NCBI GenBank assembly: GCA_036172225.1
Contig: CM069933.1
Coordinates: 908,001-972,000 of the forward strand
DNA from: Cryptocoryne crispatula var. balansae
Taxonomy: Eukaryota > Streptophyta > Magnoliopsida > Alismatales > Araceae
Length of the DNA: 64,000 bases
Direction of reading: 5' to 3'
The notes below the pieces were generated by a model. That model did no database searches, was not told the DNA's origin, and worked only from the letters and a program-made list of their open reading frames with translations. The translations under genes and the position numbers were made by a program. Below, in pieces: positions 25,401 through 37,459 of this stretch. Within the stretch, counting starts at the first letter, position 1. The number at the start of each line of letters is the position of its first letter.

Positions 25401-28400
25401 GCTGGGTCTGAGCAGTTCACTATGAAAGTTCCCAACAATAGGGTCAGTATTTTTAGGGAAAGAAATACTCTTTATTATTATTTTTTGTTCATCCATTTGG
25501 AGTTATGTTTTTTAGGTTGGTTTGATAATTGGAAAAGGTGGGGAAACAATAAAAAGCATGCAAGCTAAGTCAGGGGCTCGAATCCAGGTACGTCAGTTCC
25601 TTTTCTCTATGGGGATGATGGAGGAGGTTAATGTGATTCTTTTAATTGCTTCTTGTGTTTTAATATTTATCTTCTTCACAACACCAATGAGCACATAAGA
25701 GTAACTTTAACATCAACCACATATTTATCATGTGGGTTTCACAACATAGGCATGTGGATTTAAGTTAACATTTATATTGCTCATTAGCTGTTAAATTTGA
25801 TTTAACATTTGGCATTTCCTGCACATGCCACTCATATGTGATCTTTACCCAGCTTCACTTTAGCTGCAAATGGTTATTTAGACTTCCTTCTGTGCATTAA
25901 TCAAGTTGACAGGTATCTTTATTTCAGGCAGTTCAGGATAATCTCTTAGCTTGGAGATCTCAATGTACCTTGGTTGGTTGTAACTTGGTGTAACTTCTTA
26001 GCTACCATCTTGGTAGTCATTTGGGGGGGGTCACCTATCACATGTCTTGTTGTCCTTTTCTTACACCTTTTATAACCTTCTTTTGAATCAATGAATTATG
26101 ATCTTTATTGCCTTCAAAAAGGCAGTTCAGTATACTCTGAGGTGGAATTTTTTTCACATTTGAGAGAAATCTTTTTTATGTATGGCTTCTTAGTAGTTTT
26201 TCTATGAAAACTCGTAGATAAATGTCATTATCTCACTAAGACTTGCATTATACTTTTCTGTGGTAGCCTTAAAAGATTCTTGTGCTCTATAGCATTATTT
26301 AGTTGAATCCATGCATGTCTTAGTGCAATGAACTTGAACATAAATGCTCTGCATGAGGACTTTGCAGATTTTTATCTTCAAATACACATTTAAGTCTTCA
26401 ATTGATCCCTCCTTTTATGTCTCCATACAAGGTGTTGATTTACAAGGAAACCTTGTTACAATGTCTTTCAGATTAACATCCTAACCTTAGATGCTTCAGA
26501 GTTGACAAGTCAAATATGTATTTTTGTTCAATGTGGTTGGAGTTGGACCATATTTTTTGCTGTCCACTATGTATGTTGAATTCTTACATTGCTTCTCTTA
26601 TGCAAAGAACTTGTAAAGAGAGAATTTTGTTAATAATCTTCCAAATTTTCATAAAATTTTATAAGGAAGCTAAATCATTTGCTTGATATCTTGATAGCAT
26701 TGTTTCAAGAATTTTTAAAAATTGAAAGACATTAATTACCATTCGAAGTAGCATCTACATAGAGGACGTCAGGACGATACCTGCTGAATTTCAAGAATGA
26801 ATGTATTTTTTATTCCCAAGTATTTTGCGGTAAACATGTGGTCTCTATTGTATTATTGAGACTCGCTGTTCCTTATCTTTTTTAAACTTTCACCACATAA
26901 ATGAATGTAGCTTTATTTCATGCATGATTAGTTTACACTGATGAAATGAGCTATTTTCATGAGAAAAAAATGAGAACTTGCTTAGTTGGCAGCCTATCTC
27001 CAGTCTTCACGGCGGTAATTTAAGTGCCTTTGTAGCCATCCTTTAGATGCTAGGACAGTTGTATTAAATTTTTCTATCATACAGTAAATTTGAGTTGAAA
27101 GCATTGTGCCTACCGTATAAGGTGATCTTTAAATGGTTAAGTTCATCATACTATTTCAACAAAAGAGCGGTGACACAAGCAACTGGATTTTCCTCAAAGG
27201 AATTTATACAAAGGTGAGAGCTTTCAGAATTTTCTGTTAAGATATTGCAGTTTTTCCATTACAGTGTTCAATTGATAATCTAATTTGCACATTCTAATAT
27301 ACAATATGTCTCATTTAAATTGTGTTAGTTTTGGTACATTTACATTTAAGGTGTTATTCTAAGTTGCATATTCAAAAGTCTTATTGTGCATACATCAAAG
27401 TTATCTCGTGCTTCGAGAATGTTGTTTGAAGATATTTTTAATATATCTTTCATATTTCTGATGCTGCATCTGCTTTTACTTAATCACAGGACTAACAAGC
27501 CTAAAAGGCATAACAACTTAGGTGTTCAGTAATTATGTATTTGTTATCTGGTACAATATTTGTCTTTTTGGTTTGGTTTCCAGATCATACCGTTGCATCT
27601 GCCTCCTGGTGATACATCAACGGAAAGAAATATTCAGATTGATGGTACCAATGAGGAGATTGAGTCTGCAAAACAATTAATTAACGAAGTCATGAGTGAG
27701 GTACATTGGAGTTGCTTACTGCTTAGATAGAAATGCATGTAGTTGATTGGGTTTTTTCAGATTCTCAGTTTCAAATTTGTTGTCTTGGTTATGGGAATTT
27801 TCTGATGAATTGACATTTTTTAACTGCTTTGAAGTATTTGCGTTGCTTATATGATCCATTCTTGTATAAATATGACTGATATAGATCATTTTTTGAAGGT
27901 GGCAATAGCCACAAATCATTAATAATCGGTAAATAAGTTGATTACATGATGGAAGAGTATGTAAACCACTACCAAGATGGTAGCAGTAAAGAACAGAGCT
28001 ATAAATAAAATTTCTTCCACATGAGGACTTCATCCCCATGGTAAGCCCAAACCGTATATGGGCCTTAAGAAACAAATTCTTAATCTTTCACATATGTTGT
28101 GCACCCTTGGATTTGTGCTGGTGATTTTGTTCTTTAAATTTTGAGGAATAATGAACAGCTTTTTTTGATAGAACCATTAATTTGTTGCTTTATACTTGAT
28201 GACAAATTATTCAACTCTATGGGATTATTGCCTTGTGTTAAAGTTGATTGTGTTTTGTCCGTTCTATATTGTCTTTTTGGTATATTTTTGTTTCCTTCTG
28301 CATTGTTGACTTTGTCATACAGTGATACAAGCTAGTAATTCTCTCAGGGAACTGAACATGTACATGTTCTTTCAGTTCTCTTTTATTGTTAGCGTGAGTG

Positions 28401-31400
28401 CATGGTTGACATATAACATATGTTACATTTCTGTTATTCTGAGTCCCGTTGATCTTTTTATCACCTTTGTTTTAATTCTACTTTCATTTTCTGAGATGAC
28501 TGAATTGTATCTTTATGTTTTAACAAGTCATAGTTGTGAGTAGTGTTGCAAGTCACTATTGAGCAAGCTGTTTGTGACACTGAGCATGTGCTAGAGTCTG
28601 ATTGCGTGGTCTGTATACATTTTCAGGAATTGACATCTGATCATTTTTTCTTCGATCATCCTCACAGGACATGCATAACAGTCTTAACTGGAAAGAAACT
28701 TGAGCATTTTATTATTGGAAACTAGCCTCCCTCTAGACCTTTTTTTTGGAATCTAATTGATCCATTTACATGCCATTTTTTGTAATTTTTATTGTAGAGT
28801 GCTATACTATTTGATTTTATATGGTTATACCTTCTAATATTAGTGGATTTTGATTATATTTTTATAGCCTTGAAAACTTGAAATGTTACCTGGCATGATT
28901 TTTCTAGTAGCTAACGTGATTCAAACATAGTTTACCTAAGTAGAAAGCATAGTTGTCAAGGCGCCCGCCTAGGCAGCGCTTTTCCAAAGGGCACCTTTTG
29001 GGGGGGCCCAAAAGGTACTCAAGGTGCTTGTTTAGGCAACCAAGGTGTCTGCCTAGGCACCATTCAATGATTGTGTAAAAATATTTCACTATCATATGGT
29101 TAAGGTTTGTGATTATAAATATATGATGCATACTTAAAACTTATAAAAAAAATTTAACCTCTTTATTCTTTCACTTGAGATTAGCTCTTTCCCAACATCT
29201 ACCAATACAACATAATCACAAAAATAAATCATATTTACTTGTATGCATGCATAAACAAACACACATATTCAATTATAACTTGTAAATATAATTATATTTA
29301 TGTATATATTTTTATGTATGCATAAATATATATAGTATTAACATCTAGTTATATATTTTTTATATATGTATGTATACATATGTATATGCATATATATAAA
29401 CATCTAACACTACCGCCTTGACTGCCTAGGTGATGCCTAAGCGGCCACCTTGTTGCTTAAGTGGTTTTGGCACCCTTAAACACCTTGGGCACCATGTTGT
29501 CTTGACAACTATGGTTGAAAGACTTAATTAATTTTCTCTTCTTTCTCTCTATCTCCCTTCTTTCTAAGAGTTTTCTATGAGATTACCGTTCTTTCCTATC
29601 AACTCCAAGAGTAAATGGCATTGTAAAAATGTAATGTTGTTAGACGTATGTGTCATGGTTTACATTATAGGATTATCTGGATCAGGAGCTCCACCCATAT
29701 ATCCTGCTCAATTCAGCCCTTGCTGATCAAGATTGGGATTGTCATCTTCTGAACCACATGCCAATTGAATATTGAATACCTTGGTAGTGGGTACACCTTG
29801 ACCCTTTGTAACTGTTACTATTATGTTTCTTGGAGATGTACATGCAAAATTGATTAATTTTGGTGGTATACATGTAAAAATATGCAGTATATCACAGTGA
29901 ACTGGTCATTACTGGATCCTGTGAGGATGTATTAAATTTCAAACGAATAGTGTGCCTATTGCAATTTTCCAATGCTGGTTTTGTCATGTTTATGTTATTA
30001 TGAATGCACTATTTTCAAGGTGTCGCCTAAGCGACAAGCCACCTTCTCACCAGTGAAGACAAGGGGCACTTAGGGAAGCATCACATTTTCCCTATTTTGT
30101 CTAATTTAAGAATAAATAGTGCTAATTAAGTATCAATATCACTTAATTGAGTGGTTTTGAAGTAAAGATAACTAGTTCTAATAGTTAATTTGATTATAAA
30201 TAGATATTTTGATGGAATAATAACTAGGCTTAAGTAATTTCATAAATGTTTAATAATAGTTAATACAAATTAAGTACTAAAATTAACTTATATTCAAGTT
30301 ATTTAGTCTATGTAACTGTACACTTGCACATTATTAATTGATTTACATGGTGTCAGCTTTTTGTATTATTTGTCACACATATATTTGTTATTTTATTAAT
30401 TTTACCATAAAAAGGTGTTGCCTAACGCCTTATTGCCTAAGCAACAAGGTGGCACTACGTCGCTTTGATCGCCTTGAAAACTATGCCTGATGAACCTACC
30501 ATGTCCCTTGTGAACATGCAGTGATCTTTGTATCTCACAATTATGGTATCCACCAAGAACCAACTGACTGCTGCATACTTTAATAGAACTAAACAATCAG
30601 TTTTCTTTAACCAGTTGCACAATTAGGATTAGATCGGTGACAGGTTCTGCTTTTGACTTGTGTTAAACTGCATGAATATGAAGATCTATTTTTCTTGTGT
30701 TTAACACCAGCATCACGGTACAATGCCGCATGGCAGACTTGGTTCTGCCAAAAGGCCCTGCATGAAACATAAAACTTCTCTATATGTTTATTATGCAAAT
30801 TTTGTTTCCATAATTTATTCTGAAATAGATATGTTTTTAAGATAGTGAACATGTGCATTTCCATTCATTTAGTTCTCAATTCTTCACTTAATTTACTAAA
30901 TATCTAGAGGCGGTATGGTGGCTAGTGCGTTACACCCTAGTTTATTTCATTTTTTATCAATATTATTATGTTGAAAAGTCCCATGCCCTCAATCACCCGA
31001 AGTGATGGGGGTGGTCTGCTTCAATGCTTACATGAGTCCCAAGAGTCACAGTAATGCTTTCTGACTAAAATCTTGAATTCTTGGTGCGTGGTGTCCCACT
31101 AAAGCAGGAGCGGAAACAAATTGGCTGTCTGCCACGTGATGGATTGGTGGCTAGGATGATGATTCTTTTTACGATTCTGCATGATGTATGGCTGGATAGA
31201 AGTTCTCATCTATAGCATTTTCATGATTGTCGTTGTATCCATTAACGTGTTTAGATTTGTATATCTGGAAGTGCTTGTGACGAATGTACCCGAAACAGTT
31301 GGAACTCGAAGCACCTTGACATTTCACTTACTGTAAATATTTTATTTGTACTGCAGTTTACCTTTTGCTGCAAGCATATGGGTAGTTTTTATTGTCATCC

Positions 31401-33494
31401 CCATTGTTTATGATGTTGAGAAAATTTATACGTTCATATGATCTTATTGAGATTAAATTCTGTTTCATACATTTTAGCAGCTCAGCCATGCATTGTTCTC
31501 TTCTTTGCCTTCTATTGAGTTTAAATTGATTTTGACTGGCTCTCTGTTGGTTTTCATAATTCTGTCTGCTTGCGACATGCCTACATTTTAAGTAACCTTT
31601 CGTTCTGTTCTGATTTTGATAGCTCTAATACTTTGGGGAATTACTGTTGTATTTTTTTTCTCCTATTTGGATGTATCCTACCAATGATTTGCAACTGTGT
31701 TCTGTTTCTTGGACTTCTTTCATTTAATTACATTATAATCATCAACGTTGATTTTTGATGCTTTTGAAATTATCCTGTTATGGTGAACAATTGAAAATTG
31801 AATGTGAATCTTTGCTAGTATTGTACTCGTGAAATGCCTTTCTATAGATTTATCACGTGCTAGCCCCCCATTTCTTTGGGCCGAAAGAAGGATATGCATC
31901 TGCGGATGTTGATTGTAACATTGAAACATGTCCTGCAGTTGTGGTAAGTAGGTTGTTTGATACTTTTTTGTTTTCTTCCTCCCTTTATTTGGATTTTTAT
32001 TATTATCATGTGCTCTATTGTTGTAGTCTTTTTTTTAGTTACAATGCATTCTGTGTCACCTTTGATTGCCACCTTCTAAAATAGTAGGCTGTTTCCTTTT
32101 GCACCGTGTGAAGAACAAGACTGCAGAATTAGTTTGAGGCCTGGGTCGTCTTTTTTTTGTGGATTAGCTCCCTGTATATGTTTATGCTTGTTGCATGCAT
32201 GTTTTTACTGGATCAGATCGATACCTATGCTACTTTTTATACGAAATGCATCTTTTTGCAGAATCGTGTTAGAAATCCATCTGGTGGAGGATACCATCAG
32301 CAAAATTACCAGCCACCTCAGGCTCCTACAGGTTGGGCACCCCCTGGACCACCTCCGATGCAGCAACCTGGCTATGGATACATGCAACCGGGAACATACC
32401 CTGCGCCACAGACACAGTATAGCATGCATCAACCAACGTACGCAGGATATCCACCATCTGCTTCTGGATACTCTGGCAGTTGGGATCAGAATTCTAATGC
32501 ACCAAGTCAGCAAGCTACACATGGTACAGGATATGACTATTACAATCAGCAACAGCCACAGCATCAGCCACCTCCTGTGGCAGGTTCTGCCATGTCTGGT
32601 AATGGTGGTTATAATTATGGCCAGCCTCAGCCATCTGCATATGGTACACCTAGCTCGTATAATCAAAGTTATTCACAACCTCCAATTCAGTCCCAGGGTT
32701 ATAGCCAAGATGGTTACTCAAGTGGATATCCTGCCACTGGGCATCAGGCAGGGTATACACCCACAGAATCACATACTCAACCATCATACGATCAGCAACT
32801 GACCTACGGGTCAGCACCTGCTTATGGAGGAGCACCTCAAGATGGCTCTACTGTCAATTATGGTGCACAGAGTGCCACAAGTCAAGCTCCTCCCGTTCAA
32901 CCTCCAGCAGTCCAGCTGCCTATATCTCAACAAAGTTTCTCTTCTCAACAATCAAGCAACACAGAAACAAGCTATGCTTCCCAGGTTACAGGATATGGAG
33001 GTGGAACTGGAACACCTCAGACACCTCAACCAGGCTATGGCAACCAGCCACCTTCAACGGGGTATGGACAGACTACTCCATCTCAAGCTAGTTATCCACA
33101 GCCACCGCAGGGTCAGACTAATTCACCTGCGCAGGCGGGTATCGGCCAGCCAGTCCCAGTTCAATCAAGTTATTCTCAGCCACTTTCAGCACAATCTGGT
33201 TATGCACAGCAAGATTCTGGTCATCAAGCAGCACCTTCTATAGGTCCAGGTGGTCCACCGGTGTACGCCCAACAACAATCTTATGGTGGTGTTCCACCAC
33301 AAGGTCAACCAGGGTATGCCCAACCGATGCCGCAATATGCCAACTCGTACGGGCATGGTAGTGGAGGTGGGGCTTACACGCAGCCCCCGGCACATTCAGC
33401 TGGAAGTGATGCTCTCGGCAGTGTACACGGATCCTATGGCGCAACTTCTCAGTCCGGGACAAGTGGAGCGACCGAAGCACCGCCCCCGAGTTGA
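22474..33494 (+). CDS. KH-domain RNA-binding protein, FUBP-like, with long Q/G/P/Y-rich tail (7 exons)
   Basis: Exons at 22474-22774, 24803-24933, 25013-25198, 25347-25442, 25516-25587, 27584-27700 and 32262-33494 join in frame with GT-AG borders to give 711 residues. The ATG is chosen because MADDIQLSQKRKYEEE is the first in-frame start giving a family-like N-terminus. KH1 lies at about residues 145-206 and KH2 at about 239-301. Each has a GKGG loop (VGVIIGKGGETIR, VGLIIGKGGETIK), the GxxG element that holds single-stranded nucleic acid. Residues 302-711 come from one exon and are low-complexity, rich in Q, G, P, Y and S with repeated GY and SYxQP motifs. The layout matches plant proteins described as far-upstream-element-binding-like. 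A role in nuclear RNA or DNA binding is inferred from the family; targets are unknown. Intron 6 (27701-32261) holds two transposons. Confidence 0.92.
28948..29513. mobile_element. Non-autonomous hAT element, CATAGTTGTCAAGGCG family, 566 bp
   Basis: Left terminus CATAGTTGTCAAGGCGCCCG; the right terminus ends CTTGACAACTATG, its inverse. The flanks GTAGAAAG (28940-28947) and GTTGAAAG (29514-29521) agree at 7 of 8 positions, a fairly recent 8-bp target duplication. The termini match those of the 4-kb hAT pair at 43-55 kb, so that family's transposase may have moved it. It sits in intron 6 of the KH gene. Confidence 0.82.
30007..30485. mobile_element. Second non-autonomous hAT-like element in KH-gene intron 6
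   Basis: The left end CACTATTTTCAAGGTGTCGC and the right end CGCCTTGAAAACTATG are imperfect inverted repeats, with CCTAAGCGAC/GCCTAAGCAAC motifs inside each end. It is related to the CATAG...CAAGGCG family but diverged. No clear target duplication was found, so the edges are approximate. Confidence 0.55.
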
Positions 33495-33518
33495 CCCTCG
33501 GTGAATTCGTGCGGCATG

Positions 33519-33606
33519 CTATCGGTCTGTCGCAATTGAAAAGGCCTTGGATTTCCTGCCACTTCTATCGGTCTGTCGCAATTGAAAAGGCCTTGGATTT
33601 CCTGCC
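33519..33606 (+). repeat. 42-bp direct duplication in the KH-gene 3' UTR
   Basis: The 42 bp starting CTATCGGTCTGTCGCAATTG occur at 33519-33560 and again, identically, at 33565-33606, with ACTT between. The duplication starts 24 bp after the stop codon, so it should lie in the mRNA 3' UTR. Confidence 0.9.
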
Positions 33607-33858
33607 GAAGTGTCTGTCTGAGTAATTGTGGTTTTTGCTGGGTTATCCGTTTGCTAGTTGGAACTTGTCCATCTTCTGTATGAGTAATTTAAGATGTCAA
33701 CAGATTTAGTTTTTGAACTAAGCTTGGAAATTATCTAACGGTCAGCAACGCTCTTAAACCACCATGGTGAACAAGACTGATCTGTCCTGTATTCCTGTTT
33801 GATGCTCTTTTTGATGCACTTGCCATGTTTAGTACTTGATGATGACATACGTGCATGT

Positions 33859-33877
33859 CCCCCCCCCCCCCCCCCCC
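33859..33877 (+). repeat. Poly-C run of 19
   Basis: Nineteen consecutive C residues downstream of the KH gene. Such runs vary in length and are error-prone in sequencing. Confidence 0.9.
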
Positions 33878-33879
33878 AC

Positions 33880-35723
33880 AATACGGTTTCTAAACTTGTT
33901 CATCAGACGGATGGATCGTCCAGGTGATCATCTTTAACATTCTCTTCCTCCCACATGGTAGATTCATTTACCGTTGTAGTAGCCTCGGCCTTTTGGGTTT
34001 AGCAGGTGGCTTTTATGGTGCCTCTCAGCATGCGCTCGGGAAGCCAGCCTGGTGAAAAGGGTATGCATCCGACTCTGACAGATCAAAGATCTGCCGCCTC
34101 ATAAGTGGCCCTTGGGCCTTCACATACAGTGCTGTGAGGTAATGCTCGTCTCCTGTCGTGTCTTCTTCTGCGCCCATTTCCTTTCTCAAGGAAAGGGGCC
34201 CCTCTGAGTTAATCATAGAGTTGTAGAGCACCACCCCACCCCTGTACCATGCCACCCCTTGCACTGATGTTGCCCATTCATGGGTGAAAGCTTGTGCAAC
34301 ATTAGCCGGTATCTTTTGTGTTGGGTGTTGGCAGTATGGGTGTGGATGATATCGGATTCGGTTCCAACGGCTTATCGGAATTGGAATCGGTTGATTCTGG
34401 TTCTGTTTATCTGATTTCAATAATGAATAAGTATATATAAATTGATTAAAGTGAAGTTAAATAAATTTAGAATACGGTTATAAACCGGTGTAATGATAAA
34501 AGTAAAAATTAACAGGGATTATATTATACTAAATTTATCATCATGTGTGAATGATTAATTTATTTTCAAATAAAAACTGATATTTAGTATGAAATTTTTC
34601 GATTTGATTTGATTGGGATAATGGAATCGGAGATCTGACTTTGGTGATGTTTCTGTTATTGAATACAACCCAATTGCGGCGTTTCTGTTCACTTCCATCC
34701 AAACCTCAAGCTATATATATATATATATATGTGCTTAGAAAGCTTCTTTATTTCTTTTATTTTTTTTTCGTTCCTTAGGATATATGGAATTAGAAGTAAT
34801 TCGCTTTATTTAGGTATTTATATTTTGATTTCTGCAAACTTGTGTGGAATTATCCCTCAGCCCCTGATGTGTTAGAGTCTTATGTCAAATCTTGAGAGGT
34901 TAGCGATTTAAAAAATAGAACCCCCAAAAAAACGACCCAAATAAAAAGGCTTAACCGTATGACGCGGTCAACTTAATCACGGGTAACTAACTTACTTGAT
35001 CAGTTAGTTACCTGTTACCCCCATTTATTTAAAGTCTGAAACTATTCTTTCCTAGCTGTTTGTGACCGCCTAGGACCGTTTGCCTGGACACCTGAGAGAC
35101 AGTCTCTTTCCTCACCCCCCCCCCTCCCCCAGAAATATCTAGACTCGGACAACATAAAATAATAGCCATAAGAGGAACATTGCATACGATGGCCCTGACA
35201 TCTTGTCTTCCCTTCACACCGAGGGTCTGATTTGATAGCGATATTTCCATCTATTTTTTAGTTGGATAAAAGTTAAGTAGAGTCCTGTATACTTCGGTTG
35301 AATCAGAGTCATGATGTCTCTCCATCCTGTTTTGATTTCGACCTCCTTGTCGGGATTAAAATAATTTGATAATTTTTAAGCATATATAATTGAAATCTGG
35401 TGAGTAAATACGGGATTGAATATTTTTGTTTCGATAAATGATATAATACAAATATTTACAATCGTATGTTTACACTCGATCACAATACGTAACTATTAAT
35501 ACTTATAATCTATTTTTTTTAAATAAATATCCAATCGCATTACTCACCCGCCAACTTATCGAATCCGAAGTAGAAAGTCTATTTTATTTGTATCCCAATT
35601 TTATTTGTTTGTTCCAACTTACTCGCTTGACATATCTATAATATGAAGAAAGCCTAGTCATTTTTTGGGGGGTCAAAGTCCACTATCACATTAGTCGTGG
35701 AGTGTCTTGGCCTAGCTTGCACT
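33880..35723. other. Intergenic region between the KH and Dof genes
   Basis: Mostly AT-rich. It contains a possible coding remnant on the minus strand (34025-34324, separate entry), a region around 34340-34640 with CGGTTCCAACGG/GGAATCGG motifs that look like a decayed hAT-type element, and a short (TA)n run at 34712-34730. Nothing else is recognised. Confidence 0.4.
34025..34324 (-). pseudogene. Unidentified coding-like fragment
   Basis: On the minus strand, just after an AG that could be a splice acceptor, an open frame reads IPANVAQAFTHEWATSVQGV and ends LMRRQIFDLSESDAYPFHQ...FPSAC before a stop. The composition is protein-like and unlike a transposon frame, so it may be a terminal exon or a captured gene fragment. 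I do not recognise the family, and no upstream exon is evident in the sequence to its right. Confidence 0.3.
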
Positions 35724-36235
35724 GGGGGTGTTCGTGTAAAACCGATAAATCGAATCGAACCGAACCGTTCGGTTCGATTCAGTTTGATAGGTTATCCATT
35801 CGGGTTTTTGAACCGAACCGAATCGATAATTTTTTATCGGTTTGGTTCGGTTCTGCACCTCCACAAACCGAACCGAACCGATAAATCGGTTGACCCAGTT
35901 TGATAAAGTTTGACCCACTTTATTTATATATTATATTACATTTAAATATATATTATATCAATTTTAAATATATATTATTATAAAGACAAAATTATATATT
36001 ATAAATAAAATATTAGTTTTTACATTAATCTAAAATAATTATTATAATATATATTTTATTTTATTTTATTTTTATTTATTTAAATATATATTAAACTGAT
36101 GAATCGAACCGAATCATAATCGGTTCAGAACTGACTGAACTGATTCAATTCGATTCGATTCATCTTGTCGGTTCAGTTTCAATTCAGAAAAAGAAACGGT
36201 CAAATCAAACCGAACAGAACCGTTTACAGCTCTGG
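35724..36235. mobile_element. Non-autonomous hAT-like element, 512 bp, upstream of the Dof gene
   Basis: Left end GGGGGTGTTCGTGTAAAACC; the right end, read inward, is CCAGAGCTGTAAACGGTTC, an imperfect inverse. The flanks CTTGCACT (35716-35723) and CTCGCACT (36236-36243) agree at 7 of 8 positions. Dense AACCGAACCG motifs fill both ends and the centre is AT-rich. Its right border is about 720 bp from the Dof start codon. Confidence 0.75.
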
Positions 36236-36243
36236 CTCGCACT

Positions 36244-36958
36244 CGCTCCCCACCGTCGTCGGTGTCCTCCTCCGCGTGCCGTCTCCATCCGAGTGCGTGG
36301 CGGCGAGCGGTGCGCCGGTGCCTGGCCTTCCACCGTTGAGCACCGCCGGGGGGGTCCCAGCGTCCGAAGACAAGACACCCCCTTTATTTCGCCCCCGCCC
36401 AAATGCAAGGTAAATGCATCTTGGCCTGAAATTCCAGGCCAAACAAGGGTTGCCCTCCTTTTCTCTTCCGCTCCTTGCCCACCTCTTCGTCCCATCTGCC
36501 TCCATTATTCCCACCACTCGAGTACGAAAGTCTGGCCTTTTTTTTTAATGTGGCTCTCTCCTGTTCGTTCTAGACTACCCGGTCAAGCTCAGGTTCCTGT
36601 CTCAGATCTTTCCTCCGAGAAGAACCCCAAAAAAAAAAAAATTTTCTCTCCTTTCCTCCTCCTCCGGTCCTTGCTTGCCCCTCCTAAAAAAGGCTCCACC
36701 TTTCCGACGCCGGCGGGCGGTATCTCTCCAAAGCTCCCTCCGTCTTTTGTTGTCCATCGCGCTTCTCCCCCGGGTGTTGCTTCCCTCGCCCGGCCGAAGA
36801 GCGCGGGATCGCTTTCGACCAGGCCCGCGATGAATTCTCCTCCGGCGTAATATTCCAGCCCTGGCGCTCCGTTGGATTCCGCCGGAGGGAGATCGGGAGG
36901 GAAAGAAAAGAGAGCCCTTTTCTGCTCGTGAGGTCGCGGCGGCGTTGTAGCGGCGGCT
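36244..36958 (+). promoter_or_regulatory. GC-rich, CT-rich upstream region of the Dof gene
   Basis: Composition switches sharply from AT-rich element sequence to GC-rich DNA. It includes a run of A (about 36629-36641) followed by a TTTTCTCTCCTTTCCTCC pyrimidine tract, which is common in plant 5' UTRs. I infer promoter and 5' UTR. No TATA box position can be fixed. Confidence 0.4.
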
Positions 36959-37459
36959 TTGAGGATGCACAACCCGGCGGCGGCGTTCCAGGCGCTGGCA
37001 ATGCTGCAGGAGGAGCAGAGGCAGCTGAGGTGCCCGCGGTGCGACTCCCCCAACACCAAATTCTGCTACTACAACAACTACAACCTGTCCCAGCCCCGCC
37101 ACTACTGCCGGGACTGCCGCCGCTACTGGACGAGAGGCGGCGCCCTCCGCAACGTCCCCGTCGGCGGCGGCACCCGCAGGAGCTCCAAGCGCGCCGCCGC
37201 AGCCTCCTCTTCCGCCCCCGAGCCCCCCTCCAAGCGACCCGGCGGCACCCGCGCCGCCGACTCCCCTCCCCGGGAGGGCGCCCATCTCCGCGGCCCGGAC
37301 GGCGGCGATCCGGTGGCGGTGACGCCGGCGCCGCCTCCTCGAGGGCCGGCGGAAGAAGACGGGCCGAGATTGCTGGCCGACGCGAACTGCTGGAAGGACG
37401 GCGGCGGCGGCCGTCTCGATCTCTTCTCCATCAACACGCCAGATTCAAAGTTCCCATGA
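36959..37459 (+). CDS. Dof zinc-finger transcription factor
   Basis: The single open frame of 166 residues has the Dof finger near its N-terminus: C25 and C28, then C50 and C53 (CX2CX21CX2C), within CPRCDSPNTKFCYYNNYNLS and RDCRRYWTRGGALRNVPVGG, followed by the basic GTRRSSKR stretch. Dof proteins are plant-specific nuclear factors that bind AAAG cores. After the domain the sequence is rich in A, P, G, S and R and ends ...DLFSINTPDSKFP. At 166 residues it is short for the family, which usually runs to 200-500, so a truncated C-terminus is possible. A second in-frame ATG lies two codons downstream, and either could be used. Very high GC at third positions contrasts with the KEA and KH genes. 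The subgroup cannot be fixed. Confidence 0.93.
   Translation: MRMHNPAAAFQALAMLQEEQRQLRCPRCDSPNTKFCYYNNYNLSQPRHYCRDCRRYWTRGGALRNVPVGGGTRRSSKRAAAASSSAPEPPSKRPGGTRAADSPPREGAHLRGPDGGDPVAVTPAPPPRGPAEEDGPRLLADANCWKDGGGGRLDLFSINTPDSKFP

Noticed and set aside
31857..32084. Possible extra exon of the KH gene in intron 6
   Set aside because: Exon 6 joins exon 7 at 32262 in frame and in the family order; the frame here has no KH or tail similarity.
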